Assembly (NCBI GenBank): GCA_025462885.1
Contig: JAOAPN010000008.1
Coordinates: 62,001 to 126,000, forward strand
DNA length: 64,000 nucleotides
Origin: Acidobacteriaceae bacterium
GTDB taxonomy: Bacteria; Acidobacteriota; Terriglobia; Terriglobales; Acidobacteriaceae
Direction of reading: 5' to 3'
Each line of letters starts with the position of its first letter. The stretch's first letter is position 1. Positions 44,114-52,645 of this stretch are shown piece after piece. Under the pieces are notes generated by a model, which was not told the origin of the DNA, made no database searches, and worked only from the letters and a program-made list of their open reading frames with translations. A program made the position numbers and the translations under genes.

Positions 44114-46825
44114 ATGACTGACCGCGCACTTACCTTCGTGGCAAAGCTGAAGGCACTGTTTGTGCAAAGGCGCGCCGACAGCGCCTTTGAGGAAGAGATG
44201 CGCACGCATCTGGAGATGCTCGCGGAGAAGTACGAGCGCGAGGGGATGAGGGCCAAAGAGGCGGCGAGGGCAGCACGGCGGCAGTTTGGCAACACGACTT
44301 TATTGAAACAGCGACAGAGGGAATCGAGGACGACGATGTTCTTTGCGAATGTATGGCGGGATGTGCGCTATGGCGCGCGGCAGTTGGCGAAGACGCCCGT
44401 GTTTACGATCGTCTGCGTGCTCACCCTGGCCCTTGGTGTGGGCGCGAATACAGCGGTCTTCAGCGTGATGCACGCCGTGCTGATGAAGATGTTGCCGGTC
44501 GAGGACGCGTCGCGCGTCTTCTACCTGCACACGACGGGGTATCCAGACGGCGTCTCTCAGACCGGTGACTCGAACACTTCCTTTTCGTATCCCATCTATC
44601 GAGCTTTACGCGAGCAGAGCGGATTGCAGGAGGTCATGGCGTTTATTCCCATGTCTTCTAGCGGCAAAGCCCCGGTGCGCGTGGGCACAGTGCCGGAGGA
44701 GGCTGCGGGCGACATGGTCAGCGGCAACTACTTTCGTGGGCTAGGAGTAGGCACGGAGATGGGCCGGGGCTTTGTGCAGAAGGATGAGGACGATCACACG
44801 CCTGTGGCCGTGATCAGCGAGAGGTTTTGGGCTTCGCACTTCGACCGTAGTCGCGATGCGATCGGAAAGACGCTCTACATCAAGTCGATTCCCTTCACGA
44901 TTGTGGGTGTTGCGATCAAGGGATTCGAAGGCACTGAGGGAAGACTGGCACTGGATTTCTGGATGCCCCTGCAGAGCAGGCCGGAGTTCAACGCGTGGGG
45001 TAACCCGGCAGAGAACGGCATGTACCTGACCAAGCAGAACTTCTGGTGCATGAAACTGATGGTCCGCACCGCATCGGGCGTCAGCCGTGAACAAGCCATG
45101 GCAAGGGCGCAGGCAGTCTTCGATCAGGCAGCGTACACAGGCGTGCGGCAGAAGCGCGCAGGAGACAAAACTTACCAGATCTCGTTCATGGACGCGAAGC
45201 AGTTCGACAGCCAGGACGATTCCTTCGCCCGTGCGCTGAAGACGCTGATGGCGATGGTCTGCCTCGTCCTGCTGATCGCCATGAGCAACGTGGTGATGCT
45301 GCTCATGGCACGCAATGCGAGCAGGCAGCGAGAGTTCAGCGTACGGCTCGCACTAGGCACAGGCCGCAGAGAGATGACCCGGCAGCTACTCACGGAGAGC
45401 GTCTTGCTCGTCGCTCTGGGCGGCATCGCGGCGTGGGCCTTCGCTCTGGGCGCTACGCATGCTCTCGGATCATGGGCGCAGATCGAATCGAACCTGCAGC
45501 CGGATGGAACCGTGCTGTGGTTCACATTGAGCGTGCTCTTTCTGCTGGCATTGGTCTTCGGCCTTGCCCCGTTGCGGGCTGCGATGTCCAGCGGGCCGGA
45601 GATGGTGCTGCGTAGCTCTGCCACGGTCTCACAGTCGAGCTCGCAGAAGATGCGTGCGGGCAATGCGGTAATTGTCACGCAGATCGCGATATGCGTCGTG
45701 CTACTGGTGGGTGCAGGGCTGCTCCTCGGCACTCTGCGAAACCTCTTGAATACGCCGCTCGGGCAGAAGCCGGAAGGCTTGCTGGTCTTCGGAGTGCACC
45801 CGCAACATGCCCATACCAAGGAGGAGAGCGTCGCCTTCTTCGTTGCGCTGCAACAGAGGCTGCGGACAATTCCAGGCGTCGAGAGCGTTTCGATGGCCGC
45901 CAACCGGCCCGGCTCCGGATGGTCGAGCAACAACGCCGGCGTGCTTGTGGACGGTCACAAGCCGAACGGAGTCGAGCCGGAGCAGGCAATCTTTAGAGGA
46001 AACGCAGTAGGCGCGGACTACTTTCGCACCATGGGTGTGCAGGTCCTGCAGGGACGGGACTTCTCCGATGCCGACTCACCGTCCGCTCCAAAGACTGCGA
46101 TCGTGAATGAGACCTTCGCGAAGAAATATATAGGCAGCTTGAATGCTGTAGGCCACATTTTCAGCGACCCGAAGGGAGCCGACCCAAGCCTCATCATCGG
46201 CGTCGTGAAGGACCACAAGTACACCAGCATCACTGAAGAGGCGAGGCCGATGCTATGGACCGTCTTCACCCAGGGCGGCGCGGTGAATCAACTCAATGTG
46301 GAGATGCGTGTGCCCGGTGACCCGATGGCGATGTTGCCCACGGTGCGCAAGGTGATCACACAGATCGATCCCGACATGCCCTTGCTGGAACCAATGTCTC
46401 AGAGCGCTGTCTTTGAACAGTCGATCTCGCAGCAGGCCCTCTTCGCGCGCCTTGCAGGCTGCTTTGGCGTGCTGGCCGTCGTGCTCATCGCGACCGGCTT
46501 ATACGGAACGCTTGCGTATCGCGTAAGCCGCCGCAGCGCGGAGATCGGCGTGCGCATGGCGCTGGGCGCGCAACGTTCGCAGGTGGTGTGGATGGTGCTG
46601 CGCGGAAGCCTGTTGTTGTGCGCGGTCGGTGTGGTGCTTGGGGTTCCGCTCGCGATGGCTGCCGGCAAGAGTCTGGAGAGTTCGTTATATGGAATGAAGT
46701 CTCTCGATGCGGCGAGTTATGTGTTCGCGATTGCGGGCGTTGCGCTGGTCGCTCTGTTGGCGAGCGCGGTGCCTGCAGGCCGCGCTGCGAATGTAAATCC
46801 TACAAGCGCGTTGCGTATGGAGTAG
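44114..46825 (+). CDS. ADOP-type MacB/FtsX permease
   Basis: A 903-residue protein of the acidobacterial duplicated orphan permease type. It starts with a cytoplasmic segment (EEEMRTHLEMLAEKYEREGM, RRQFGNTTLLKQ), then a transmembrane helix (PVFTIVCVLTLALGVGANTAVF) with the MacB motif GANTA, a large periplasmic domain, and two four-helix FtsX blocks: the first with MAMVCLVLLIAMSNVVMLL and RREMTRQLLTES, the second with LFARLAGCFGVLAVVLIATGLYG and RRSAEIGVRMALGAQRS. There is no ATPase domain and no ABC ATPase gene nearby, so the partner must be encoded elsewhere or not needed. It is co-transcribed with PadR. Confidence 0.93.
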   Translation: MTDRALTFVAKLKALFVQRRADSAFEEEMRTHLEMLAEKYEREGMRAKEAARAARRQFGNTTLLKQRQRESRTTMFFANVWRDVRYGARQLAKTPVFTIVCVLTLALGVGANTAVFSVMHAVLMKMLPVEDASRVFYLHTTGYPDGVSQTGDSNTSFSYPIYRALREQSGLQEVMAFIPMSSSGKAPVRVGTVPEEAAGDMVSGNYFRGLGVGTEMGRGFVQKDEDDHTPVAVISERFWASHFDRSRDAIGKTLYIKSIPFTIVGVAIKGFEGTEGRLALDFWMPLQSRPEFNAWGNPAENGMYLTKQNFWCMKLMVRTASGVSREQAMARAQAVFDQAAYTGVRQKRAGDKTYQISFMDAKQFDSQDDSFARALKTLMAMVCLVLLIAMSNVVMLLMARNASRQREFSVRLALGTGRREMTRQLLTESVLLVALGGIAAWAFALGATHALGSWAQIESNLQPDGTVLWFTLSVLFLLALVFGLAPLRAAMSSGPEMVLRSSATVSQSSSQKMRAGNAVIVTQIAICVVLLVGAGLLLGTLRNLLNTPLGQKPEGLLVFGVHPQHAHTKEESVAFFVALQQRLRTIPGVESVSMAANRPGSGWSSNNAGVLVDGHKPNGVEPEQAIFRGNAVGADYFRTMGVQVLQGRDFSDADSPSAPKTAIVNETFAKKYIGSLNAVGHIFSDPKGADPSLIIGVVKDHKYTSITEEARPMLWTVFTQGGAVNQLNVEMRVPGDPMAMLPTVRKVITQIDPDMPLLEPMSQSAVFEQSISQQALFARLAGCFGVLAVVLIATGLYGTLAYRVSRRSAEIGVRMALGAQRSQVVWMVLRGSLLLCAVGVVLGVPLAMAAGKSLESSLYGMKSLDAASYVFAIAGVALVALLASAVPAGRAANVNPTSALRME

Positions 46826-47611
46826 ATCTAGGTTGAGTCGAGAGCATAGGAAACGCCAAGAGCAACACTCGCGTCATTTCGACAACTACATCGCACCCTT
46901 CCTCTTTATCAAGTCGTCGGGAATCCAGTCGTAACCCGACGGACGCTCGATTTATGACAAATCGCCAATGCGCTCATCGAGGGCACCAACGCTGCTCCAG
47001 TCAATCGGCAGCGGTGCGACCGCATATCCACATTGCAGTCATTATTTCCACAAAAAAATAGGGATAACCACCGATGATTTTCAGGCGGATCGCGAGTATC
47101 TTACGAATCAACGGAGGAGAAATCCTCCAGTAGCAGAGAGTAGACAAGGGCCATCGGGAGAACCGGCAACGGGGCTCACGAAGCATTCAGGAGACTGGCT
47201 GCTTATGGATGAAACCCAAGAAAGCTCTTACAGCGAAAGTGATGACGGATGAGTATTGGAAACGCGGGCTCTGCTCGCTGGACCAAACCATCCTGAAATC
47301 GCAACTCGTTGTGATCCGGGTGCCGAACCGGGTCTTCGAAAAATCGGAAAGCAGGGGCGAGATCTCGAAAGAGAGTTCGCCCCTTCGCTTTTATGAACCT
47401 TGGTGAGCGATAGCCGTTTATGTGGCCCACTGGGAAGTGATGAACCGGTCTGAATGGTTCAATGAGTGCATCGGCCTGATATCGCCATTTCAATCGCGGT
47501 CACTAGTCCGACATGACGACAACTCGTCAAATTGAATGGCAGGGCCCCGCGCCCTTTTACTAGGATCTATTTTGTCTAGCTAGTTCAAAGCTGCCCATAA
47601 TCAGCGATTAG
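46826..47611. other. Gene-poor stretch before the sigma-factor fragment
   Basis: Nearly 800 bp without a supported gene. A frame at 46968-47252 and a further one at 47209-47406 show no domain pattern and no good ribosome-binding site. The DNA before 47612 contains short CTAG repeats (CTAGCTAG near 47577). It probably represents rearranged DNA. Confidence 0.5.
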
Positions 47612-48460
47612 CAGGTTGCGCTCACACTGCGTGAAGTCTGCGGCCTAACAACAGAGGAGATTGCCCGGGCATTTCTGGTTACGCCGGCGACGCTTGCTCA
47701 ACGCATCGTTCGGGCGAAAGCCGTCATCCGCGATAAGGCGATTCCTTACCAGGTGCCGGCTTCGCAGGAATTATCGGCGAGGTTGGGCGCCGTACTGCAG
47801 GTTGTGTACCTGGTCTTCAACGCGGGTTATTCAGCGGAACCAACAGGAGCTGGATTGAGCCGCGAGGCGATCCGTCTGGGTAGACTGGTCCTCGACCTTC
47901 TCCCGGAACCCGAGGTGATGGGCCTGTTGGGGCTCATGCTGTTGCAGGAATCGCGCCGCGCCGCTCGAAGCTCTGCAGAAGGAGAGCTGATTCTTCTGGA
48001 CTGGCAGGATCGCTCCCTGTGGAATCGAGATCAGATCGCCGAAGGCATCGCTCTCACCGAGAGCGCGCTTCGATCGCGCCGTTTCAGTGCTTACACCCTG
48101 CAGGCGGCCATCGCGGCTGTTCACGCCGAGAGTTCCTCGGCGGCATCCACGGACTGGCGCCAGATCACGCTACTCTACGACCGACTGATTCGGATTCAGC
48201 CATCTCCGGTTGTGGAACTCAACCGTGCAGTTGCCGTCGCCATGCACGAAGGTCCGGCGCAGGGGCTTTGTCTCATCGATGACCTTCTGGCGCGCGAGGA
48301 ACTCGCCAATTATTCCCTTGCGCACTCCGCCCGTGCGGATCTATGTCGCGGGCTAGGGCGGCTTCCGGAGGCCCGTGCATCGTATGAGAAGGCGCTTGCG
48401 CTTGCTCCGCAGGAGGCAGAGCGGCCGTTCCTTTTGTGGCGGCTCGAGGAGTTGAAATAA
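47612..48460 (+). pseudogene. 5'-truncated ECF sigma factor (ECF42/DUF6596 type)
   Basis: The recognisable protein starts abruptly at QVALTLREVCGLTTEEIARA, the sigma-4 region, and runs intact through the C-terminal extension (RLGRLVLDLLPEPEVMGLLG, LMLLQESRRAARSS, DWRQITLLYDRLIRIQPSP, VVELNRAVAVAMHEGPAQGL) to the end EAERPFLLWRLEEL. The sigma-2 domain and the start of sigma-4 are missing, and a stop lies just upstream. It cannot work as a normal sigma factor. In this class the sigma gene is paired with a YCII/DGPF protein, which is here intact 100 bp downstream. Confidence 0.8.
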
Positions 48461-48559
48461 AAAACGGCTCTGCTGTCGAATTCACCTTTCCCGGACGACT
48501 ATAGGGTGAACAATCCAGTGCGCGGGCTGCGCTGGTGGCAACAACATAAGGAGAGACCG

Positions 48560-48961
48560 ATGAAATACATCTGTTTGGGATACTACGATCCAGCAAGACA
48601 CGCGGCTATGACCGAGCAAGAGCGAGAAGCAATGTTCGATGAATGCTTCGAGTATGACGACCATCTTCGCGCGAACGGGCACTTCGTTGGTGGAGAAGCC
48701 CTTCAACCCAGTGAAACAGCGTTGACCTTGTATTGGAAGAACGGCAAAGTCGCGACCACCGACGGTCCCTATGCCGAAACCAAGGAACAACTGGGCGGCA
48801 TTCTTGTGCTTGAGGCGCGCGACATGAATCATGCGATTCAACTCATGTCGCAGCATCCGGCGGTAAAGTATGGGTCGATTTTCGAAATACGTCCGATCGG
48901 CGATATGAGTGAAATTATGAAGGCAAGCGAGCAGCGACGGCGTAAGCTCATCGCACGCTGA
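48560..48961 (+). CDS. YCII/DGPF-domain protein
   Basis: A 133-residue protein starting after AAGGAGAG. It has the DGPF-type motif DGPYAETKEQLGG, preceded by LTLYWKNGKVATT, and the acidic region ECFEYDDHLRANGH. Such proteins belong to the YCII superfamily, small alpha+beta barrels that accompany ECF42-type sigma factors, as here. The biochemical activity is unknown. It is complete, although its partner sigma gene is truncated. Confidence 0.9.
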   Translation: MKYICLGYYDPARHAAMTEQEREAMFDECFEYDDHLRANGHFVGGEALQPSETALTLYWKNGKVATTDGPYAETKEQLGGILVLEARDMNHAIQLMSQHPAVKYGSIFEIRPIGDMSEIMKASEQRRRKLIAR

Positions 48962-49004
48962 AAGATACGAGAGTCAGCACAACATAGTGAGGGAGAGGAT
49001 TGGG

Positions 49005-49235
49005 ATGTCAAAGGTTCGGGTAGCGGGATTTGGTGTTTCGTTGGACGGTTTCGGCGCTGGGATCGAACAGAGCCTGAAAGATCCGCTGGGGAAGCGGGGA
49101 CCAGAGATGTTTCAGTGGTTCTTTCATACTAAGACCTTTTGCTCTATGGTCGGGAAGGAGGGGGGAACCACGGGGGATGTAGACGATATGTTTGCTCAGC
49201 GGTCGATGGAGAACTTCGGTGCCTTCATCCGTTGA
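49005..49235 (+). pseudogene. 3'-truncated dihydrofolate-reductase/RibD-type protein
   Basis: The 76 residues (VRVAGFGVSLDGFGAGIEQS, RGPEMFQWFFHTKTF, DVDDMFAQRSMENFGAFI) match the start of the common DHFR/RibD C-terminal-domain protein, which is usually about twice as long. The protein stops right after GAFI, where the normal sequence goes on with a reductase motif, and helicase sequence begins. It is therefore a deletion junction. The start ATG is preceded by GGGAGAGG. Confidence 0.75.
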
Positions 49236-49584
49236 CGGAGATAGCATCCTTCTGTTGGGCTGGCATGGAGATACGGTACAGGACGCACTGGCCTTATTTC
49301 TAACGGCTAGAGGGGTACAAGCTTCGAACGAAGGCGCGGCAATGCGCATCTCTTCAACCAACCAGCAAAGCCTCGTAAGATTACTGCAAGAAATTGGGAA
49401 TGGACCAGCACCAACGATCTTCGATTTGAAGATCAAGGCAGAACATGCAATTCGTGAAAAGTGGGATTGGGTATTGCCCGATGGGCTCCGGCTACGTTCG
49501 TTTGCTAGTGCGCAGCTGGACTTGCCCGGCGCACAACGACTGGCGCTGATGCTTTCGCAAGAATCCGTTCCGCCAACACAATAA
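49231..49584 (+). pseudogene. C-terminal fragment of an Lhr-like DEAD/DEAH helicase
   Basis: The fragment (DGDSILLLGWHGDTVQDALA, then KAEHAIREKWDWVLPDGLRL and RSFASAQLDLPGAQRL) resembles the extreme C-terminus of large Lhr-type helicases. No helicase motifs remain. It starts exactly where the DHFR-like piece stops, so two genes were joined by a deletion. The stop is at 49584. Confidence 0.6.
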
Positions 49585-49685
49585 AGTCGCGCCGCAAGGC
49601 TATCGTGATTTGATCGCGCCCCGCATGGGAGGCGGCTCTGATGACTCCGGCCTTTGAATAGTGAATCAGCGCGAACATGGTCGAA

Positions 49686-49818
49686 TTTCGCCTTGAATGA
49701 CGATAATATTGTATTTTTCGACACTCCTAACGAAATTTCGATATCGGGCATGTAAAATTAATTTCGACGGAAACCATAATTTTATGGTTATTTTCGACCG
49801 CTTTAAGGAGTTTTCGAC
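49686..49818 (+). promoter_or_regulatory. Iterated TTTCGAC motif before the Fic gene
   Basis: TTTCGAC or a near copy occurs at 49716, 49736 (TTTCGAT), 49762, 49792 and 49812, with TTTCGCC at 49686. The spacing is 30, 20, 26, 30 and 20 nt. Between the third and fourth lies a perfect AACCATAA-TT-TTATGGTT palindrome (49772-49789). AAGGAG of the Fic gene is at 49805-49810. This looks like a multi-site regulator region. Confidence 0.6.
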
Positions 49819-49819
49819 G

Positions 49820-51367
49820 GTGCAGCTTGATTCAGACCCAGTTCGAAGCTTTCAGGAGAAGACCGTCCCGACTGAAGGTCGCCTCGCTGGCTGGTCGGCG
49901 TTGGTCCATTCCCTCGGCGTGAGCGCTCCCGTTCGGCAACCGTGCGTGGTCTCGGAGCAGCACGTAAGTGGCAGCCGGAGAGAAGATCGGGGTTGGATCA
50001 TCTTCGACAAGCGGTATTGGCCTGGCGAGGATTTTGGCAGTCATCTGGAATTTGCTCTTCGGCACGAGAATGTCGATCCGCTCATTTTGAAGCGACTGTT
50101 TGAAGCCGTCCCGCAGGATGTTGTTGAGCAATTCGTGCGCAGCGCGCCGACCGGGGCAGCAAGCCGGCGTGGATGGTTCTGGTACGAATTTCTAACCGGC
50201 AGGACCCTCGATATCGAGGATCTGCCATCTGTGACAGCTATCGATCTCCTGGATGGGAAAGCTTACTTCACAGGCACGCCACGACTGTCACGCCGTCACA
50301 AGGTGCGGGACAATCTGCTCGGAACATCCCGTTTCTGTCCGATCATCCGGCGAACGAAACCATTAGCAGAGATTGTTGCGCGCCAGCTCGGGGCTAAGGC
50401 AAGCGAGATTATCGGCCGGACGGGTGCGAATGTCGTGACGCGCGCCGCCAGCTTCCTGCTCTTGGCTGACAGCCGAGCGAGTTTTGCGATCGAAGGAGAG
50501 CGGCCTCCCCGCGGACGGCTGGAGCGATGGGCGCGTGCAGTGCTTCAGGCTGGTAAGGCTCCATTGACTCTCGATGAGATCCTCCGTCTCCATGGTGTGC
50601 TCATCGAGGACAGGCGTTTTGTTCGCGCTGGACTTCGCCCCGACGGAGTTTTTCTCGGCGAACGCGACGACCAGGGAGATCCTCTGCCTGAATTCATTGG
50701 AGCGCGCGCGCAGGATCTCGATGATCTGATGGCGGCAATGCTCGAAGCAAACAACAGGATGAAGGAGAATGGAATCGATCCGGTCCTCCAGGCGGCTGCG
50801 ACTGCATTCAGCTTCGTCTATATTCATCCGTTTCAAGACGGCAACGGCAGGTTGCATCGTTGCCTAATCCACCATGTTCTTGCCGAAAGACGATTCACTC
50901 CTCTCGGGATGGTTTTCCCGGTGTCTTCGGTCATGCTGGCGCGCATCGAAGCCTACCGGGACACCTTACGCGCGCATTCAGGACCGCTGATGAGCTGTAT
51001 CGAATGGCGTCCCACGCCGGAGAGAAACGTCGAAGTAGAGAACGACACGGCTGATTTATACCGTTACTTCGATTGCACGGACAATGCGGAGTTTCTCTAC
51101 GGTTGCGTCGAGCAGACCATCGATCACGACTTGCCTCAGGAGATCGAGTATCTGCGCCGCCATGATGAGGCGATGCGCCGCATCATGGATACCGTGGAGA
51201 TGCCGGACAGGCTCGCGGAGAACCTCCTCACATTCATTCGCAAGAACAATGGAACACTTGGAAAGAAGCGACGTGAGAATGAATTTGCTGCGTTGACGGA
51301 CGAAGAGGTAGTCACCCTTGAGGCGATCGTGCGCGATGCATTCGAAGAGTTTGAGGGAGAACTTTAA
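49820..51367 (+). CDS. Fic-family enzyme with N-terminal inhibitory helix
   Basis: The start GTG 49820 is chosen for AAGGAG nine nt upstream; ATG 49784 and 49697 are alternatives. The Fic motif HPFQDGNGRLHR has catalytic His at residue 336. An inhibitory-helix motif SFAIEG (221-226) lies before the Fic core, so this is a class II Fic with its own inhibition. The N-terminal ~200 residues are of a Fic-associated type. The C-terminal part is helical (LPQEIEYLRRHDEAMRRI). Fic enzymes move AMP or another phosphate group onto a target protein. The target is unknown. No separate antitoxin gene is next to it. Confidence 0.88.
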   Translation: MQLDSDPVRSFQEKTVPTEGRLAGWSALVHSLGVSAPVRQPCVVSEQHVSGSRREDRGWIIFDKRYWPGEDFGSHLEFALRHENVDPLILKRLFEAVPQDVVEQFVRSAPTGAASRRGWFWYEFLTGRTLDIEDLPSVTAIDLLDGKAYFTGTPRLSRRHKVRDNLLGTSRFCPIIRRTKPLAEIVARQLGAKASEIIGRTGANVVTRAASFLLLADSRASFAIEGERPPRGRLERWARAVLQAGKAPLTLDEILRLHGVLIEDRRFVRAGLRPDGVFLGERDDQGDPLPEFIGARAQDLDDLMAAMLEANNRMKENGIDPVLQAAATAFSFVYIHPFQDGNGRLHRCLIHHVLAERRFTPLGMVFPVSSVMLARIEAYRDTLRAHSGPLMSCIEWRPTPERNVEVENDTADLYRYFDCTDNAEFLYGCVEQTIDHDLPQEIEYLRRHDEAMRRIMDTVEMPDRLAENLLTFIRKNNGTLGKKRRENEFAALTDEEVVTLEAIVRDAFEEFEGEL

Positions 51368-51525
51368 GCTGATCTCCAAGCACTCGCCAATGGACCCCGA
51401 AGCCTGAGTACTGTGTTGGCTCCCAAACTACCGAATGGCTAGCGCAAACCATAGAAACCGAAGCGACAGCTGAAATTTGAAAATTTCGCACCATTGATTT
51501 ACTTTGCAGTGTAAAGTGAAACTGT
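51368..51525. promoter_or_regulatory. Promoter region with ACTTTGCA operator
   Basis: ACTTTGCAGTGTAAAGT (51501-51517) is a near-perfect palindrome (one mismatch) that ends 8 nt before the start codon of the membrane protein gene. It matches the pair of sites before creD, so the same regulator should bind both. The rest of the gap has nothing recognisable. Confidence 0.7.
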
Positions 51526-52140
51526 ATGAGTGATCTCCACAAGGCGCTTGGTGACATCAGCAGCATACGCAGGCAGATGGCCCACAGTACTCAGTTTCGG
51601 GGTTATGGGCCTGCAACGCTTGCCGTTACGGGGGTATTCGCGTTTCTGGCCGCCTCATCGCAATCGATGTGGCTGACAGATCCAGCCAACCATATCCCGG
51701 CCTACCTGGGTATTTGGATCTCCACCGCTGTGCTATCAGCTGCATTGACCGGTGTGCAAATGTATACCCGAACCCGCCGCATGCATTCTGGTCTGTCCGA
51801 TGAAATGATCCGTATGGCAGTTGAGCAGTTCCTCCCTGCAGTTGGCGTGGGAGTTCTGGTCACCATTGCTCTTGTACGCTTTGTCCCTGCAGTCGTCTGG
51901 ATGCTTCCCGGACTCTGGCAGGTGATCTTCAGCCTGGGCATCTTTTCGTCCTGTCGTTTTCTACCGCGCCCAATGATCGCTGCAGGGGCGTGGTATCTGC
52001 TCACGGGGCTGGTCTGCATTTCTTTCGGAGATAGCCGCGCACTAGCTCCATGGACCATGGGGCTTGCCTATGGAGCAGGCCAGTTCTTGGTGGCTGGCAT
52101 CCTGTTCGTTGTCACACCGGAGGGTGCGGATGAAAACTAA
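51526..52140 (+). CDS. Multipass membrane protein of the CreD-linked operon
   Basis: A 204-residue protein with about five hydrophobic helices (TLAVTGVFAFLAASSQ, LGIWISTAVLSAAL, VGVGVLVTIALVRFVPAV, LWQVIFSLGIFSSC, WYLLTGLVCISFG, AYGAGQFLVAGILFVV). It has an N-terminal soluble helix (DISSIRRQMAHSTQ). No function is known. It overlaps the next gene, a wHTH regulator, by 11 nt. The two are therefore co-transcribed, upstream of creD. Confidence 0.8.
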   Translation: MSDLHKALGDISSIRRQMAHSTQFRGYGPATLAVTGVFAFLAASSQSMWLTDPANHIPAYLGIWISTAVLSAALTGVQMYTRTRRMHSGLSDEMIRMAVEQFLPAVGVGVLVTIALVRFVPAVVWMLPGLWQVIFSLGIFSSCRFLPRPMIAAGAWYLLTGLVCISFGDSRALAPWTMGLAYGAGQFLVAGILFVVTPEGADEN

Positions 52141-52519
52141 AGCTCCATCGAGTGAAGGGCGCTTCGCCTATGAAGGCCTGGATCGAGTGATTCATGAGCG
52201 AGCCCGTCTCAGCGTTCTGACGTCTCTGATCACAAATCCCAAGGGCCTGATCTTCAATGATTTGAAAGAACTGTGTTCGCTGACCGACGGAAATCTGAGC
52301 CGGCATCTGCGAGTTCTGGAGACAGAAGGGATGGTTGAGATTGTGAAGGGCCATGACTGCAACCGTCCACAGACTATCTGTCGTATCACGCCTGGAGGGC
52401 GAAAACGGTACCTCGAATACCTCTCGACGCTTGAACAAGTGGTGAAAGATGCGGCGAAGGGAAGCAAAGAAGAGACTTCCCCTAACCTGCTGCGCGGTCT
52501 GACTCCTTCTCGGGCCTAA
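52130..52519 (+). CDS. Winged-helix regulator of the CreD operon
   Basis: ATG 52130 lies inside the end of the membrane protein gene. The 129-residue protein has a winged helix of the MarR/ArsR type (RLSVLTSLITNPKGLIFNDL, then LCSLTDGNLSRHLRVLETEG) and a C-terminal helix. Proteins of this kind commonly accompany creD. Three matching palindromes, one before its own operon and two before creD, indicate autoregulation and control of creD. Confidence 0.9.
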   Translation: MKTKAPSSEGRFAYEGLDRVIHERARLSVLTSLITNPKGLIFNDLKELCSLTDGNLSRHLRVLETEGMVEIVKGHDCNRPQTICRITPGGRKRYLEYLSTLEQVVKDAAKGSKEETSPNLLRGLTPSRA

Positions 52520-52645
52520 ACCTTTTTTTCGGAAGTCACTTTACAATGCAAAGTAACCTAGCTGCGGTCTTTCACTTTGCAATGCAAAGTTGATTCACGA
52601 AAATATCGACGCATTGAAGACACACAGATTTTCAAAGGAGATGAG
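52520..52645. promoter_or_regulatory. creD promoter region with two operators
   Basis: ACTTTACAATGCAAAGT (52538-52554) and ACTTTGCAATGCAAAGT (52574-52590) are palindromes spaced 36 bp centre to centre; the second is perfect. They match the site at 51501-51517. They are probably bound by the wHTH protein encoded just upstream. AAAGGAG lies directly before the creD start. Confidence 0.8.

Noticed and set aside
46968-47406. Two frames in the gene-poor stretch as genes
   Set aside because: No domain, weak ribosome-binding sites and no neighbours that support them. A group II intron was considered, but no domain V or maturase was seen.
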